A stretch of 64,000 nucleotides of DNA from Pycnopodia helianthoides (taxonomy: Eukaryota > Echinodermata > Asteroidea > Forcipulatida > Asteriidae). The notes under the pieces were generated by a model. That model ran no database searches, was not told the origin of the DNA, and saw only the letters and a program-made list of their open reading frames with translations. The DNA is taken from contig CM063248.1 of the NCBI GenBank assembly GCA_032158295.1, positions 18,586,787 to 18,650,786 of the forward strand, in the 5' to 3' direction. Positions 37,341 through 48,775 of the stretch are shown one piece after another. Numbering within the stretch: position 1 is the first letter of the stretch; each line of letters opens with the position of its first letter. The position numbers were made by a program, and so were the translations under genes.

Positions 37341-37520
37341 GATATAGACAAAACTGGGAGACCCCCCTAGTATAGGGCTTAGTAGCTCATTTGATAGAGC
37401 ACGGGCACAAATTAACCCAGAGGTCGCAGGTTTTCAAATCCCGCTCTAGTAAAAAGAAATTTTGTTCACCCCCCCCCCAAAAAAAAATAATAATAATCAA
37501 AATTTACCCAGTCAGTCAGT
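37341..37520 (+). mobile_element. tRNA-headed SINE, family 1, diverged
   Basis: It has the leader GATATAGACAAAACTGGGAG, a changed A box (TAGTAGCTCATTTGATAGAGC), a B box TTTCAAATCCC with one extra T, CGCTCTAGT, and a tail interrupted by C and A runs (37470-37495) before AATTTACCCAGTCAGT. Confidence 0.78.
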
Positions 37521-37714
37521 CCAATCAATGGGAGGACACGGTGTAGTCCTTGTTTTACTGGGTTGACAAACAGGAAAACAACTTTGTTACTAGTTTTAAC
37601 CTGAAAGCTCCATGATAATAAACTTCATACCAGAACCAATCCTCCAGAAAATTATTAATAATTGCATCGGGGATAAAGAACACTGTTTACATTTTTTGCC
37701 CTACTCAATACACA

Positions 37715-37802
37715 TGTGTACTCGGTGCTAATTCACCCGAGGCCTGGTGAATACAAAATCCAAAGGCTGCTACTCATGTGGGATTTGAACCCACGATCCC
37801 CC
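37715..37802 (-). mobile_element. tRNA-like SINE fragment
   Basis: The reverse complement has GTGGGTTCAAATCCCACATG, a good T-arm and B box, then AGTAGCAGCCTTTGGATTTT. No A box or acceptor stem was found. Confidence 0.45.
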
Positions 37803-39610
37803 CTCCACCCTCTCCACCCCCTCATCCTAGATACCGGTAGACAAATGAGTATAACCTTTGACAAGAGGCCAGTTCAAATTCTGTAAGTTTGCTCTTCAGA
37901 AAGAAATTATAATGTGCATGTATTATCCCGCCAAGCTTTAAAAAAAATTTGCAATGGAATTTTCTTCACACATTTTTATCCCACTTACCATGTGCTGATA
38001 GCTAAGCAGATACTGTGTGCTGATTGTTAAAAATGTCCGCCTTGCATACCATGCTTAGAACATGGCAGGGTGTCTTGTTTTAAAAAAAAAAAATCCACTG
38101 GTTATTGAAAGTAAGCGCATAGATTTGCTGAACAGACAAAACAAAATCCCGACGAAAGATCCAACTAATTTGTCACGCCAATCTCACCGGTTGGTTTTCT
38201 TTAAACCTTGGGATTTCCCGTAACTTTTTGTTGTTGTTGGAGTCTCCCTTTAAGCTACTCATGTCATCATCTATCCATCCTCCCTCAACCCTTTTTCCTC
38301 CTCTTATCCCCTCAGTTATGTTAAATGAATGTCTGTGGATAGCCACGAAAGAAAAGAAGGGAAATAAAACCTCATTTTGGGCCCAGGATATTGGCACCCC
38401 GTTGCCTCTGTGGGAGGATGAATAGCTCGGCCACTCTCCCTAGGGGGGAAATATGCTCTTCATTCAAGTTGGTTCTTACTTTACCCCCATCCATCCCTGT
38501 CATCTATCACGTTCTAATTATCTTGTCACCATTTTCCCCCTTCTATTTTTTTTTCCCTTCTCCCCCCTGCGCCCGGTTCTGCCAATGTCAGTCCACTCTC
38601 TACAATTTATTTTCACAGCTCACTGTTCGTATACTACCCTTTTTTCTCCCCCTTAATTTTGTTTATTCGAGTAATTGAAACGGTCGAAGTGAGGAAGTTG
38701 AGATCGGAGGTGATTTGAAGAAGTCGCATACAAATGAAAGTGCTTTTTTGTTTGTATGCGTCCTTATCCAGTGGAATAGAAATTACAAATGGAAGGTCTC
38801 ACTGTCAACTGGAGACAACTTGACTTGTTGGAGGACATCTGTTGTGAAATCGAGATATTCTTTAAACAATTAGATACTTAAATTAATTAAGTAGCTTCCT
38901 GATGCGTAGCCAAATAAATTTGAGCGTATGTTCATGAGTTTGCCGAGTCCACATGTATCTCTAGGTCGGTATTGTTGATTTAATCAGTAAATTTGGAAAA
39001 TGGTCTCTCAAGTGCTGCCACTCTGACCTTATCATTTGAGCAAATGAGCATTAAACATTCATTAAGGTATCGCTCAAAGATGACTGCCGACTGTTAACGC
39101 ATCGGTACTCTCTCTCTCGGCCACAAGATTATGTCTCAGTTACCATGGCGCTGCGTGTACATCATAATCCTCAGGGTCAGGTTCGGTCAAGCGTGACGTC
39201 GTCGGTGATGATTACATTTTGGCTCTAACCGGGGAGAGTGTCCGGATAAGGGGGCTCTTGGCAGCAAGCAAACCCTGAAATTGCTCTGTAGTCGGTTATT
39301 AATAGCGAAGGAGATGCGGCGTGGAGAGAGCTCCAGAAGCAAGCTGATTTGAAATTGAGTAAGTTTACCGAAGTGCTTGCCATCTTTTTGACAAATTTCA
39401 CTCGGTCAATTAATTGAGCTTTGTGTACAGTTAAGGCCATTGGCAGTCATAGGTGGCCTACTAAAACCGCATTCACAATCACATTGGTCTTTAGACAGCT
39501 TAGTTACCACATCATATTGTTTATCTTATGGAGGAAGTAAGTCGGGCTTGATAATTTAAAAGTCTGTGCGGGAGCCATGTTCAGTTTACCGAGCCTGTTA
39601 ACTTACTGCT
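37803..39610. other. no supported gene
   Basis: A pyrimidine-rich segment (38270-38650) creates low-complexity open frames. A small fragment of the GGGCCCAATTTC family lies near 37985-38065. The rest is unremarkable. Confidence 0.5.
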
Positions 39611-39806
39611 CTGGGCCAAATTCCATAGAGCTGCTTAGGCTCAGAAAGTAGCTAAGCACAACAAAATTATGCTTACCAGAATAAGGTTACCAGCCAAACT
39701 ACCATGTCACATGTACAATTTGTGACTGGTATCCTGCTCATTTCTGCTGAGCAGAATTGTTTTGGCAATATTTTCTGCTTAAGCAGCTCTATGAAATTGA
39801 GCCCTG
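39611..39806. mobile_element. MITE, GGGCCCAATTTC family, best internal copy
   Basis: The ends CTGGGCCAAATTCCATAGAG and CTCTATGAAATTGAGCCCTG are inverted, with further pairing of GCTGCTTAGG and CTTAAGCAGC. The middle has AATAAGGTTACCAGCCAAAC and TGTGACTGGTATCCTGCTCA. This 196-bp copy is a good reference for the family. Confidence 0.8.
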
Positions 39807-40183
39807 GAATTGTTTGCTTTTAATACAGGCAGAATGGAGTCATGGTAACTTAACACTGTTAACTCAATAGGCCACAATGGACCCTTACGCACATGATGTC
39901 ATTTGAGTAGGGCGCCCTTTTCGAAAGAAGGTTGCTCATTGGCCCAACCTATATTGGCAAGTACAAGATGTACGTTTTCCATTGTTTCATCATCAATTTA
40001 CCACTAAGATGGCGGCACGATGACTTCAACTGGAACACTATTTACTTCCTGTGAAAAGATATTGTTTGATCGGTCAAGTTTATTTATCCCTTTCCAGTAA
40101 ACGTGAATAACTCACATGAGAACAATTGTAACTTACTGCAACTGTTAACAGTATCTTAATATAACTTATTTACCAAACAAAGA

Positions 40184-40312
40184 TATTGACAAAATAGGGA
40201 GACTGCCAACATAGGGCTAGAAAGCTCAGTTGGTAGAGCGCCGGTACGTTAATCCGGAGGTCAGTGGTTTAAAACCCGCTCTAGTCAATTTTTCTTTGTT
40301 CAACCCCATACT
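40184..40312 (+). mobile_element. tRNA-headed SINE, family 1, well preserved head
   Basis: The tRNA-like part is 40215-40286. Acceptor strands GGCTAGA and TCTAGTC pair with one G-T. The D arm is AGCTCAGTTGGTAGAGC, the anticodon stem CCGG/CCGG surrounds a loop reading ACGTTAA (anticodon GTT, Asn), and the T arm is changed to GGTTTAAAACC. The constant leader and tail show it is a SINE. Confidence 0.85.
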
Positions 40313-40419
40313 ATTAGTATAACTTATCTCACACTAAAGTCAAATGGACATGCTGCTTTGTGTAGCTCATCGCTATGAGGGATTTATGTAGAAATTGAAT
40401 GTTAATTGAGTAGACTGGT

Positions 40420-40600
40420 CCCTGTTTTTAGCCTTTCAGTATAAAGACAGGCACCAGTATTAATGGAATGGTTGCATCGGGTGACCCATATTGCTTGAGT
40501 GCGCAGACGCGTGAGGAGCATACCGGCTTCGCGTGGGCCCGCTATGCGCGGCACGCGCATGCGCAGGCTTGGAAATGTATTATTTTGGAGATGGCTGGTA
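40420..40600. repeat. GC-rich dispersed repeat with an NRF-1-like site
   Basis: The opening AGACTGGTCCC followed later by AAGACAGGCACCAGT is shared with 60930-61090. The GC- and CpG-rich part contains CGCGCATGCGCA at 40554-40565, which fits the NRF-1 consensus YGCGCAYGCGCR exactly. Confidence 0.5.
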
Positions 40601-40762
40601 TACAATGTACGTGTTGAACCACCAATGCCTTTATTGGCGGCACATGCAAAAGCGGCTTCAAAGGTACATGACGGATGATCCTGGTAATTGCGTGAGTTTC
40701 GAAGGCTTTGATCTGGCGCCGTTCTTGAGCCTCGAAGTGAGGGCATCAGATGCTCAGCTAGT

Positions 40763-41288
40763 TAACAAAGCAGCACGGTGATTCTAATAATGTGGTTGTG
40801 AGTACAAATCAAAGCAGCACGGTGATTCTATAATGTGGTTGTGAGTACAAATCAAAGCAGTACGGTGATTCTAATAATGTGTTGTGAGTACAAATCAAAG
40901 CAGCACGGTGATTCTAATAAAGTGGTTGTGAGTACAATCAAAGCAGCACGGGATTCTAATAATGTGGTTGTGAGTACAAATCAAAGCAGCACGGTGATTC
41001 TAATAATGTGGTTGTGAGTACAAATCAAAGCAGCACGGTGATTCTAATAATGTGGTTGTGAGTACAAATCAAAGCAGCACGGTGATTCTAATAATGTGGT
41101 TGTTGAGTACAAATCAAGCAGCACGGTGATTTAATAATGTGGTTGTGAGTACAAATCAAAGCAGCACGGTGATTCTAATAATGTGGTTTGAGTACAAATC
41201 AAAGCAGCACGGTGATTCTAATAATGTGGTTGTGAGTACAAATCAAAGCAGCACGGTGATTCTATAATGTGGTTGTTGAGTACAAATA
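40763..41288 (+). repeat. 44-bp tandem array, about 12 units
   Basis: The unit is AAAGCAGCACGGTGATTCTA, then ATAATGTGGTTGTGAGTACA, then AATC. Units differ mainly by one-base deletions, which break any reading frame. There are no spacers between units. Confidence 0.93.
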
Positions 41289-41389
41289 GGGCTATTTAGG
41301 TTGCTCTTTTGAAAGCTGTGAGTACTTAGTACAGTACAAGTACATTTAGGTTTAAAGGTTGGATCTTATTTTGGTAATGACCCAAAAAG

Positions 41390-41790
41390 AAATTGTGTCA
41401 TTTTTATCCGAAAGCCTACTTGTTGTAAAGATGATTATGGTAGTAAGCGTTCGCGAAATTATTTCGTCTGAAGTGCCCTCGGTGATTTGAAATCAATAAA
41501 AGTATGCTGACAAATTTGAATTGCCAAAGTTCACCTGCAGAAGGCTTTTGGAAATTTCTGTGGCATCTATTTTTATGCGTGTACGGCCAGAGATGCGGTT
41601 GGTACTCGCTGTCACCTCGCTAAACGTGGATGGTATGAACGTTCTTGTTGGAAATGCTGATACAGATTTTTGGGCTGATTTCTCAACAAGTAGACACTGT
41701 ATTCAACTGAAACTTTCACTGGTGACTTTAGTTGTATATTTCTTGATAATTATTCTTATACATATAAATCAGCATTACATTGACAATGAC
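41390..41790. mobile_element. dispersed repeat F (copy 2), next to the 44-bp array
   Basis: It matches 8460-8945 in order: CCGAAAGC, TTGTAAAGATG, ATAAAAGTATG, CCTCGCTAAACGTGGATGG, CAACAAG and AAATCAGCATTACATTGACA. The 117-codon open frame beginning 41521 is not conserved in the other copy. Confidence 0.6.
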
Positions 41791-41799
41791 ATTAACAAG

Positions 41800-43136
41800 T
41801 TCCTTGGGAATTTCAAGGGTAACAACTTTAAAATGATAACAAAAATTAATTTATGTTTTTCTCATTTTATTTGAATGGATGCACTTGTTTGCTTTGAGGT
41901 AATTACATTAATTTGAATCTCATAAATTTCAAGAAGTAAAAGGGATTTCATTGTAGAAACATTCCAATAGACTGTTTTTTTTCCTTCTGTGGTTTTTGGT
42001 CATCCGAGAATTGCGTTCGCAAATTCTGCTCAGTTGAAACGTTTCCAGTTTCTTGTTTCACTCTGTTTTGTCTGAACGGACAACCCTGCACAACGTCAAT
42101 TCTGTACTTTGTACATGCCCCTTTAAGAAAGCCACCATTGCAACTTAACCGCAGAGCAAGGTTTAATGCCTCCACTTCATGTACGATTGTCCAGAATTTA
42201 ATCAAATTCCAGGGTTTCTGTTTCAAGCCGAGTTGATTTTCAACCTCTCGATAGTTCTCGCATCGCTTAAATTGGAAGCAATCTTTTCTTTTTTTTTGCC
42301 GTTTTTTTCTTGGAAATGCCTCGGAGGTTCTTTGATTTTGCAGTCTCCTCAAAACTCTCCCAAAGGCGACTCCCTTTTATCACTCTCTTTCCAGTCCCTG
42401 CATCAATCCACCACTTTGCCCGACCACTGAAAAATAGGCACAGGGCTTTTGAGAGGTATTTTTGCCTGCCTCGCCACTAAGGTAATATTAATAAACGGCA
42501 GACTTTCGTCAGAATCGTCGAGGAGGGTGTTTGTTTAAGACGGATGAACTAGATCCTACAGGGGGGAAATGGATAAAAAGAACAGAAAAACAAGAATCCT
42601 CCATAGGAATTGTTTAAATATATGTACAAACAATGCGATTGTTTTGATTGATTTAAAGATATTCCAGAATGCCTGTAGCAGTTGTGCCTATTTATGGGTG
42701 ATTGGATGCCTCAGGTTGCCAGAGGTGTTTCATTGTATAACGTGCGTTAAGATATTTAATATAAACCACTTAATTAGTATGGGATCTCAGAGTGCCATAG
42801 CAGAAAAATGTACCGCATACCTTGCTGACTGGCTCGATGGCCATTGAGGGTGGAAAATCATGACATCCTCTCATGGGTTATTGACAGGGCCCATTATCGC
42901 GGTATAAAGAATGACAATTCTGCAAAATTTGAAGAAAAAAAGGGGGGAACCTCAAGGCTTGAACCACATCTTGCTTTGAGGTTTTATTATCAACACTGAG
43001 TAAAGAAAAAAAACCTGTGAGGGCCCGTACGCCAATCACCAATCAATTAAGTGACGAAATCATTCGGTGTCAGTTGACGACAGCGAATGGTGGACAGAGG
43101 ATTAGAATAGTGAAAGGGGGAAGTACGTTTATAGTC
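41800..43136. other. no supported gene
   Basis: A 134-codon open frame lies on the minus strand (41948-42352). It has a basic stretch but no recognisable domain, start context or splice signals. No repeat was recognised. Confidence 0.45.
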
Positions 43137-43265
43137 ATAATAATAATAATAATAATAACTGTATTTATATAGCGCCTTTTGCCAAAGGATACAAAGCGCT
43201 CAGTATTTTTACCGGCCATGTATGTGGAGCTACGTTTTGAAGTATGAGACCTATGCATCATGCCC
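43137..43265 (-). mobile_element. LINE/SINE 3' tail with AAT run
   Basis: The reverse complement reads AGCGCTTTGTATCCTTTGGC, then AAAAGGCGCTATATAAATAC, then an ATT run. This is the usual form of an L2/CR1-type 3' tail. Confidence 0.55.
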
Positions 43266-43856
43266 TATATGTCACTGCCAAGTTAACCCAAACTCGGGCT
43301 GATCATTCTTTGCTCTGATGCCGACTCTCTTCTCCAATAACACTAAAGAAATCAAGACGGTATTTTCGGCGAGTGTTTTACGTGGGTGTACCTGACAGAC
43401 CTGCCTTTGCCTGTTGCTGGCAGGGTTCACGTTCCTCGGGGTTGTACTTTTGGCGTGTTTGCTATTTTACGCATGTACTGATCGACTGGCTCATTAGACA
43501 ATGTCTGTCTGTTTGCCTGAAAAATTAAATCTGGGAGTGGGAAGGGAGTGAAGATGTCTTGATTAGTCTCATGAACTTTGGGGTTTGTGTGGGTCGTGGA
43601 GGAGGCGGTTGGCTCTGTACACGACACTTTGTGTCTGATAACCAAACAATCACAGCAAAGTGTGTGCTTAGTGAATTTGACAGCATTGGGACGGATTTTT
43701 GCTCCTGCTTGTTCAAACTCGAGAGTGTACTGTAAGTAAAGTAACCCTTAACTCATTTCTATATCAGCTTTCTCCTGAGCACTGAGACGCCAAGTTGGGT
43801 TACATCTGCGTTTGTTTTTCTTTTCAGAGCCACCAAGACTCTTTGGAGAAATATTT

Positions 43857-44127
43857 CATGTTCATGGTGTTATCGCAAACCTACACTAGATTGTATCTCC
43901 ACCATGCAAAGTTTCAAATCCTACTCATGTACAATGGTGTTACCGCAAACCTTACTAGATTGTATCTCCACCATGCAAAGTTTCAAATCCTACTGATGTA
44001 TATGGTGTTACGGCAAACCTTACTAGAATGTATCTCCACTGTGCTAAGTTTCAAATCCTACTATGTATATGGTGTTACCGCAAACCTATACTAGATTGTA
44101 TCTCCACCGTGCAAAGTTTCAAACCTT
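43857..44127 (+). repeat. about 68-bp tandem array, four units
   Basis: Units begin at about 43866, 43936, 44004 and 44071 with GGTGTTACCGCAAACC, continue ACTAGATTGTATCTCCACCA, then TGCAAAGTTTCAAATCCTAC. Spacing is 70, 68 and 67 bases. The open frame across it is a by-product. Confidence 0.9.
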
Positions 44128-44696
44128 GCCCATCTCCATCAGTATCACCACGCAGTAGACTGCGTGAAGAACTCACATCGTTGACGTGCGTAAGCAATTG
44201 ATGTGCTTGTACACTCCTGTCTCCACTCTCCAGCGAGTTTGCAGGGTGCATACAGTCTTGGTTCAATGACTGTATTATGTTGTCATTAACCTCACTCACC
44301 TCATCAGTCAGGGAGAACACTGGTTCGAAAACCAATCCACTCGTCTCCAATAAATGTCTTAGAAAACTGTGGAGGAGACATTTTCGTCCCAAGAGATACT
44401 AACATCTCCAGAGAAAGAACATGTTTCTAGCACATGGTTCATGATTTTTTGTCTGTACCACACCACACAGATCCTTGTCATGTGTCATTCATTATTTTGC
44501 CATTTTTATTTATTGCATTAACACTCCAAGTTTAATATTGGACAGGCGCCCGTTCAGTGTGAATAATTATTGGACGCTTTGCAGCACTGTTTCTAAAATA
44601 ATCGTTCCCCCAGCCCTTGTGGCAAATTTGTGCCACAGTGTACAAGGTTGGCATCTACATGGAGTTGTTCAGGTTTTTTAGAAGGTTTTTTTTCTT

Positions 44697-45075
44697 ACAA
44701 AATTTTGAACGTGTGGTGGGCGAGTTTCCATGTCTATTTTGTTTTATATTGTGACAAATTTATCAACTGACAAGGATCTGTGTGTGAGTTATGTAAAAAC
44801 AATATTGAATGCATTTTGTTTACGCGATGTCATAGAATATTATCACTCAGTAAAATCTGGCTTTTCCATTTCACGATGCTTCGCCGATGAAATGAATAGT
44901 CCAGATTTCACCTTGTGATTATATTCTGGGACAATGCACTCAAATGCATCCAATATGTGTATAAATCTATCAGCTTTTAATACTTGTCTTGCATTACAAG
45001 GTGGGAGAAGTAGCATTGCATTCATGCTAATCCTGAACATGACAGAATTGGTCCTTTTTGTGATTGGTATCAACT
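44697..45075. mobile_element. dispersed repeat G (copy 1)
   Basis: It contains GATCTGTGTGTGAGTTATGT, AATATTGAATGCATTTTGTT, AAATCTGGCTTTTCCATTTC, then a partly inverted second half with CCAGATTTCACCTTGTGATT and GACAATGCACTCAAATGCAT. The same blocks occur at 49425-49680 and 51175-51555. Confidence 0.6.
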
Positions 45076-45192
45076 TCATACCAAAGTCCAACAGGTCTGG
45101 AAATACCCGAGGCATTGGCCACATTTGCCCCCAACTCTTAGCATCGGTTTCCCCCCCTTCAAAATCTTCCCACAGACTAAAAGATTTTTGGT

Positions 45193-45288
45193 GAAGAAAG
45201 AAAATTGACTGGAGCGGGATTTGAATCGACGACCTCCGGAAACGTGCCGGCGGCTCTACCAACTGAGCTATCTAGCCCTCTGTTGGCT
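45193..45288 (-). mobile_element. tRNA-headed SINE, family 1, head part
   Basis: The reverse complement shows GGGCTAGATAGCTCAGTTGG, an anticodon region CCGGCACGTTTCCGGAGGTC and CAAATCCCGCTCCAGTCAAT. The tail is cut short at the left. Confidence 0.8.
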
Positions 45289-45293
45289 GGGTC

Positions 45294-45482
45294 CAGAGCT
45301 GCCAACTCTCCCTCATTCGGCAGAAAGTTCCCTGAAAATAGAGCAATCTTTCCACATTCGGATGAACAAATTTGAAAATCTACCTGATTCTGGCAACTTT
45401 TTCCTTTTTATGTTGAATGTAATCTCCCTGATTGTTGTACAAAATCTTCCCTGATTGCAAGATGCAAATGTTGGCAGCTCTG
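45294..45482. mobile_element. hAT-like MITE with CAGAGCTGCCAAC ends
   Basis: A perfect 13-base terminal inverted repeat, CAGAGCTGCCAAC and GTTGGCAGCTCTG, bounds a 189-bp element. The inside has repeated CTCCCTGATT/CTTCCCTGATTG motifs. No clear 8-base target duplication is visible. It directly adjoins the SINE to its left. Confidence 0.75.
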
Positions 45483-46816
45483 TGCGTCGCGGCCCCCATA
45501 CAGAAAGGCCCGATGTTCCCTCATTTTGCCCACCAGTAGTGTTAGTGCACACCCACGATGTGCAATTTTGCATACTGTTCATGGGAAGGGTCTATTGTCT
45601 TGTGCTCTCTGGGTTCATTTGGGGTCCAATATTTAGAAACGACGAGACAGAATCATAGAGCAATCACTCCTCTGCCTTCGTTAGAGCAGCAACCACCATA
45701 GATACATTTTTTCATTTCATTTATTAATTCTGGTCTTGAAGCCAAGAACTCTCAGAAAGCGAACTTAATCACTATACTAGTCAAGAACCCCGTGTAGAGA
45801 AGACAATGAAGGAAGTTTCAATTTTAGGTGTGGGAGGAAAACCACAGAGAAATATTCCATACTAGACATGCAGTCCACTCGCACTACACACCAACAACAA
45901 GGACATCGGAACGACTGCGGGTTTCACAAATGTATTATATTTTGTCATTTGTAACTCAATTACAGACAACTCAGAAGACATGATATAGCAGGGTGCATGT
46001 AAATCAATCTGGCGTCAGTTGCAGTCCATAACTGCTGCGTAGACTTTTTCGAGTGGATTTGTGGCAGTTCTAGGTTCAATCTACCACTGTGGTTATAGTA
46101 TGATATCTAACCTGTAGCAAGTTTAATGATCAACTATACATGCAGCGGGTCATATTAATCTATTTTAATCTAATTTAATCTAGGTCACTGTTTTTTCCAG
46201 ATAGACCTAAGCAAATCGACACGCTTTTTTTTAAACGCAAAATCTAACTCTTTTAAAATTCACAAGGAAAAAAGCTTCCTACTTAAATCGTTTTTCAGAA
46301 AACCTTGATGGATGATCATGGCCCAATTTCATGTGTGTCTACGCATTGCACTGTGCTGGAGATCCCATTAAAAAAATAGAACTGTAGTTAAAATAAAGAT
46401 GTCCCAGGTTTTTAAAGCATTGTATAGGATCCTATGATGAACTCGGCAGTTTCTACTTTCTAAATATTAAAATTTTAGTACCCCATGAGTTTGTATTTTT
46501 TTATAATTAAAAAGGGCTTAATGGTAATATTTGACGTGCTTGGGTTTACGATCATTGAAGAATTGTTATTGCAGGATGTTGTTTTGCAGTAATATCGTAC
46601 CAGCCAAAATACCAAAGCACTTAAACTAACTGAGAACGGTCCCCTGCAATTATTTTACTGAGCAATGACGTTTTTTATGCAGTATTTTCTACTGCGCCTC
46701 AATATTGGTGTTCAAACCAGAATTTTAAATAACATACATTGTACATGGTTTAAATGGTTACCAATTAAACTCTGTATGACCTAAACGTATGGGTGAGCAA
46801 CTCAACACTTGCAGAT
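45483..46816. other. no supported gene; old foldback fragments
   Basis: GCCCAATTTCATGTGTGTCT at 46322 and ACCAGCCAAAATACCAAAGC near 46600 resemble decayed pieces of the GGGCCCAATTTC family. A TTTAATCTA tract (46155-46182) is a small tandem repeat. No exon was recognised. Confidence 0.45.
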
Positions 46817-47192
46817 GTTATTATTATTTTTATTATTATTATTATGATGTATTCTGGTAATGAAACCATGGATGCCTCATAAGTGAACTTAATCACTGTA
46901 GCTCGCAAGCCTGAGGAAATCTGTAAACAAGGATGCTTGCTATGTGAACCAGAAACACCGGGGTTAACCCTACTCTTCTAGGATAATTGTTCTGGGTTCC
47001 TTTACATGTACTACCAGTGCTAACACACAGGACCTATGGCTTTATGTCCCATCTGAAGGACAAAGCAATTATTGTAAAGTATCCTGCTGAAAGACACAAG
47101 TGCCACGACCGGGACTTCGAACCCACACTCTGCTGATCAGACAATACTAGAGCTTGGTCCAGTGCTCTTAATCGCACTGCCACGGACATGTC
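46817..47192 (-). mobile_element. full-length SINE with conserved central domain
   Basis: Read on the minus strand, the order is a tRNA-like head with GTGGCAGTGCGATTAAGAGC and a B box GGTTCGAAGTCC, then GTGGCACTTGTGTC, then a central domain CAGATGGGACATAAAGCCAT, then GTAAAGGAACCCAG, then a 3' body, and an ATT-rich tail at 46817-46850. It ends about 125 bases before exon A. Confidence 0.75.
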
Positions 47193-47318
47193 ACTGATGT
47201 AACTGCAGATTGTCAACATTATTAGGAAATCAAAGAAAAAATACATTTACAAAAGATTACTTATTGTTTTTAACTTGTACAAATACTTGATGTTATTGTT
47301 TCTTTTCTCTTCATGCAG

Positions 47319-47408
47319 GATATTGTGCTGAAACTGGGAGGTGTAGCAAGCTGGGACCAGCTACATGAGGCCATCAGAGATGCTGTTGGTATCACGCTAG
47401 ACAACACA
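47319..47408 (+). CDS. internal coding exon, unidentified gene (exon A)
   Basis: This is a 30-codon exon, phase 0 at both ends. A pyrimidine-rich tract (TTTCTTTTCTCTTCATGCAG) precedes it and a consensus GTAAGT donor follows at 47409. The frame is fully open and starts DIVLKLGGVASWDQLHEAIR, then DAVGITLDNT. A tRNA-derived SINE ends about 125 bases upstream, which is normal inside an intron. The peptide looks like an amphipathic helix (WDQLHEAIRDAVGI) after a strand. Together with exon B this loosely suggests a strand-helix-strand ubiquitin-like or doublecortin-like fold, a guess from pattern and not a recognised family match. Since the exon starts in phase 0 with no Met, more exons must lie upstream; none was recognised in this window. 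The exon is well supported; the protein identity is unknown. Confidence 0.82.
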
Positions 47409-48644
47409 GTAAGTCATAACATGCCGTGTCTCTTCACCCTTCCACTAATTGAGTGGCTGTCTTTGTGCATGAAGTAAATAACTTCTGATGGCAACACATC
47501 ATTGTGCAGCACTTGCTTTAGTACTACCCAATTTAGAGATGACTCAATTTTTATTGACCCTATTCACCTGACGTCTCAATTATCTTGGTCGGCCATTTTG
47601 GGAGTCAATGTCCCTGTGTGTTGTGACAGTGTAGAGTGCGCATTTTAGAAGACGCAGCTTTGACCTGTTTATTTGTACTGCAATTTTTCACCCCCAAATG
47701 GCGAGCTGTGACGGGCGGTAGCCGTGTGTGTAACGTTGGCGCAAAAGGGTCAATAGGGAAAAAGTTTTTTTTAGCTGCTTGAGCAGAAGATTTTGTTTAG
47801 CAAATTTGCAGCTGCGGAAAAAATCGAGCAGGGAGCCGGTCACAACTAGTACTCATGATACGGTATTTTGGGTGGTAACCTTTTTCTGTCGAGCAAACTG
47901 TTTGTGCTCTTAAAGGACAATTTTCCATACTGCCACGTTCATATGCCATGTAAAAGTGAGTTTGCTATAAACTGATAAATAATAAATTAGCTGAAAATGT
48001 GCCAGTCGCGACTCTCTTTATATATTATTTTCAATTTGTCATCTCGAATAATTTCCCCAAGAGCGCCCACAACAACAAGCCTGGCTCATGACGTACTGCA
48101 TGTGACGTGACTTGTGTAAAGAGATGCCTGTGCTACCATAACAGTATGTGGATGTATAGGGTAGCAATGAATTCCAGGCGTTTTGGTTAAGTCTCTTGTT
48201 CCTTCAGTGCAATCACACTACAAGCAGCGCCTGTTTTTGTGGGCATTCTTGGAGTGCATAATTTTTTTTTTCATTCAAGACATTGACAGGGGGGGGGGTG
48301 TCATACCAGGTATATTTTGCAGCTGATTCATTAGTTACTAATTTACAAACTTTGACATAGCATAGAGACAAGGTACTTGTTTAGTACGGTACTCATCCGT
48401 GAAATGGGGTTGTGCGCACTTCATACAAAAGGCTTAATTGGCTTAAAGACAAGGAGGTAGTTCCAATATTAGGATTAAAAATTGTTGCACTGTACGAAGG
48501 TTTGTCATTTAACGCTGTTGGCTTAATAATCAAATGTACTAAAAATAGCTAAGAATTTAGTGTAATGGTAGGTGCATGGCTGCATGTTGCTTGCTTATCA
48601 TTGAATATGGGAAAGTGATCTTGTGATTTGGATGTACATGGAGT

Positions 48645-48775
48645 AATAGGGCGTGTCAAGGCCAAGCGGTCTGGTGCACTGGACTCGAGTTCTGGTGTTG
48701 CCTGTGTGCGGGTTCGAGTCCCTGTCATGGCACTTGTGTCCTTGAGCAAGACACTAAACGGCAATTCCACGGTTA
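48645..48775 (+). mobile_element. SINE 5' part with tRNA head
   Basis: It has an A-box-like GGCCAAGCGGTCTGGTGCAC, a B box GGTTCGAGTCC at about 48712 and then TGGCACTTGTGTCCTTGAGC, AAGACACTAAACGG. It is related to 46817-47192 but ends before the central domain. Confidence 0.75.

Noticed and set aside
40763..41288. CRISPR-like array
   Set aside because: Units follow each other with no spacers, and the genome is eukaryotic.
41948..42352. 134-codon minus-strand open frame with a basic segment
   Set aside because: No domain, splice signals or promoter context were recognised, and an open frame of this length is possible by chance in 64 kb.
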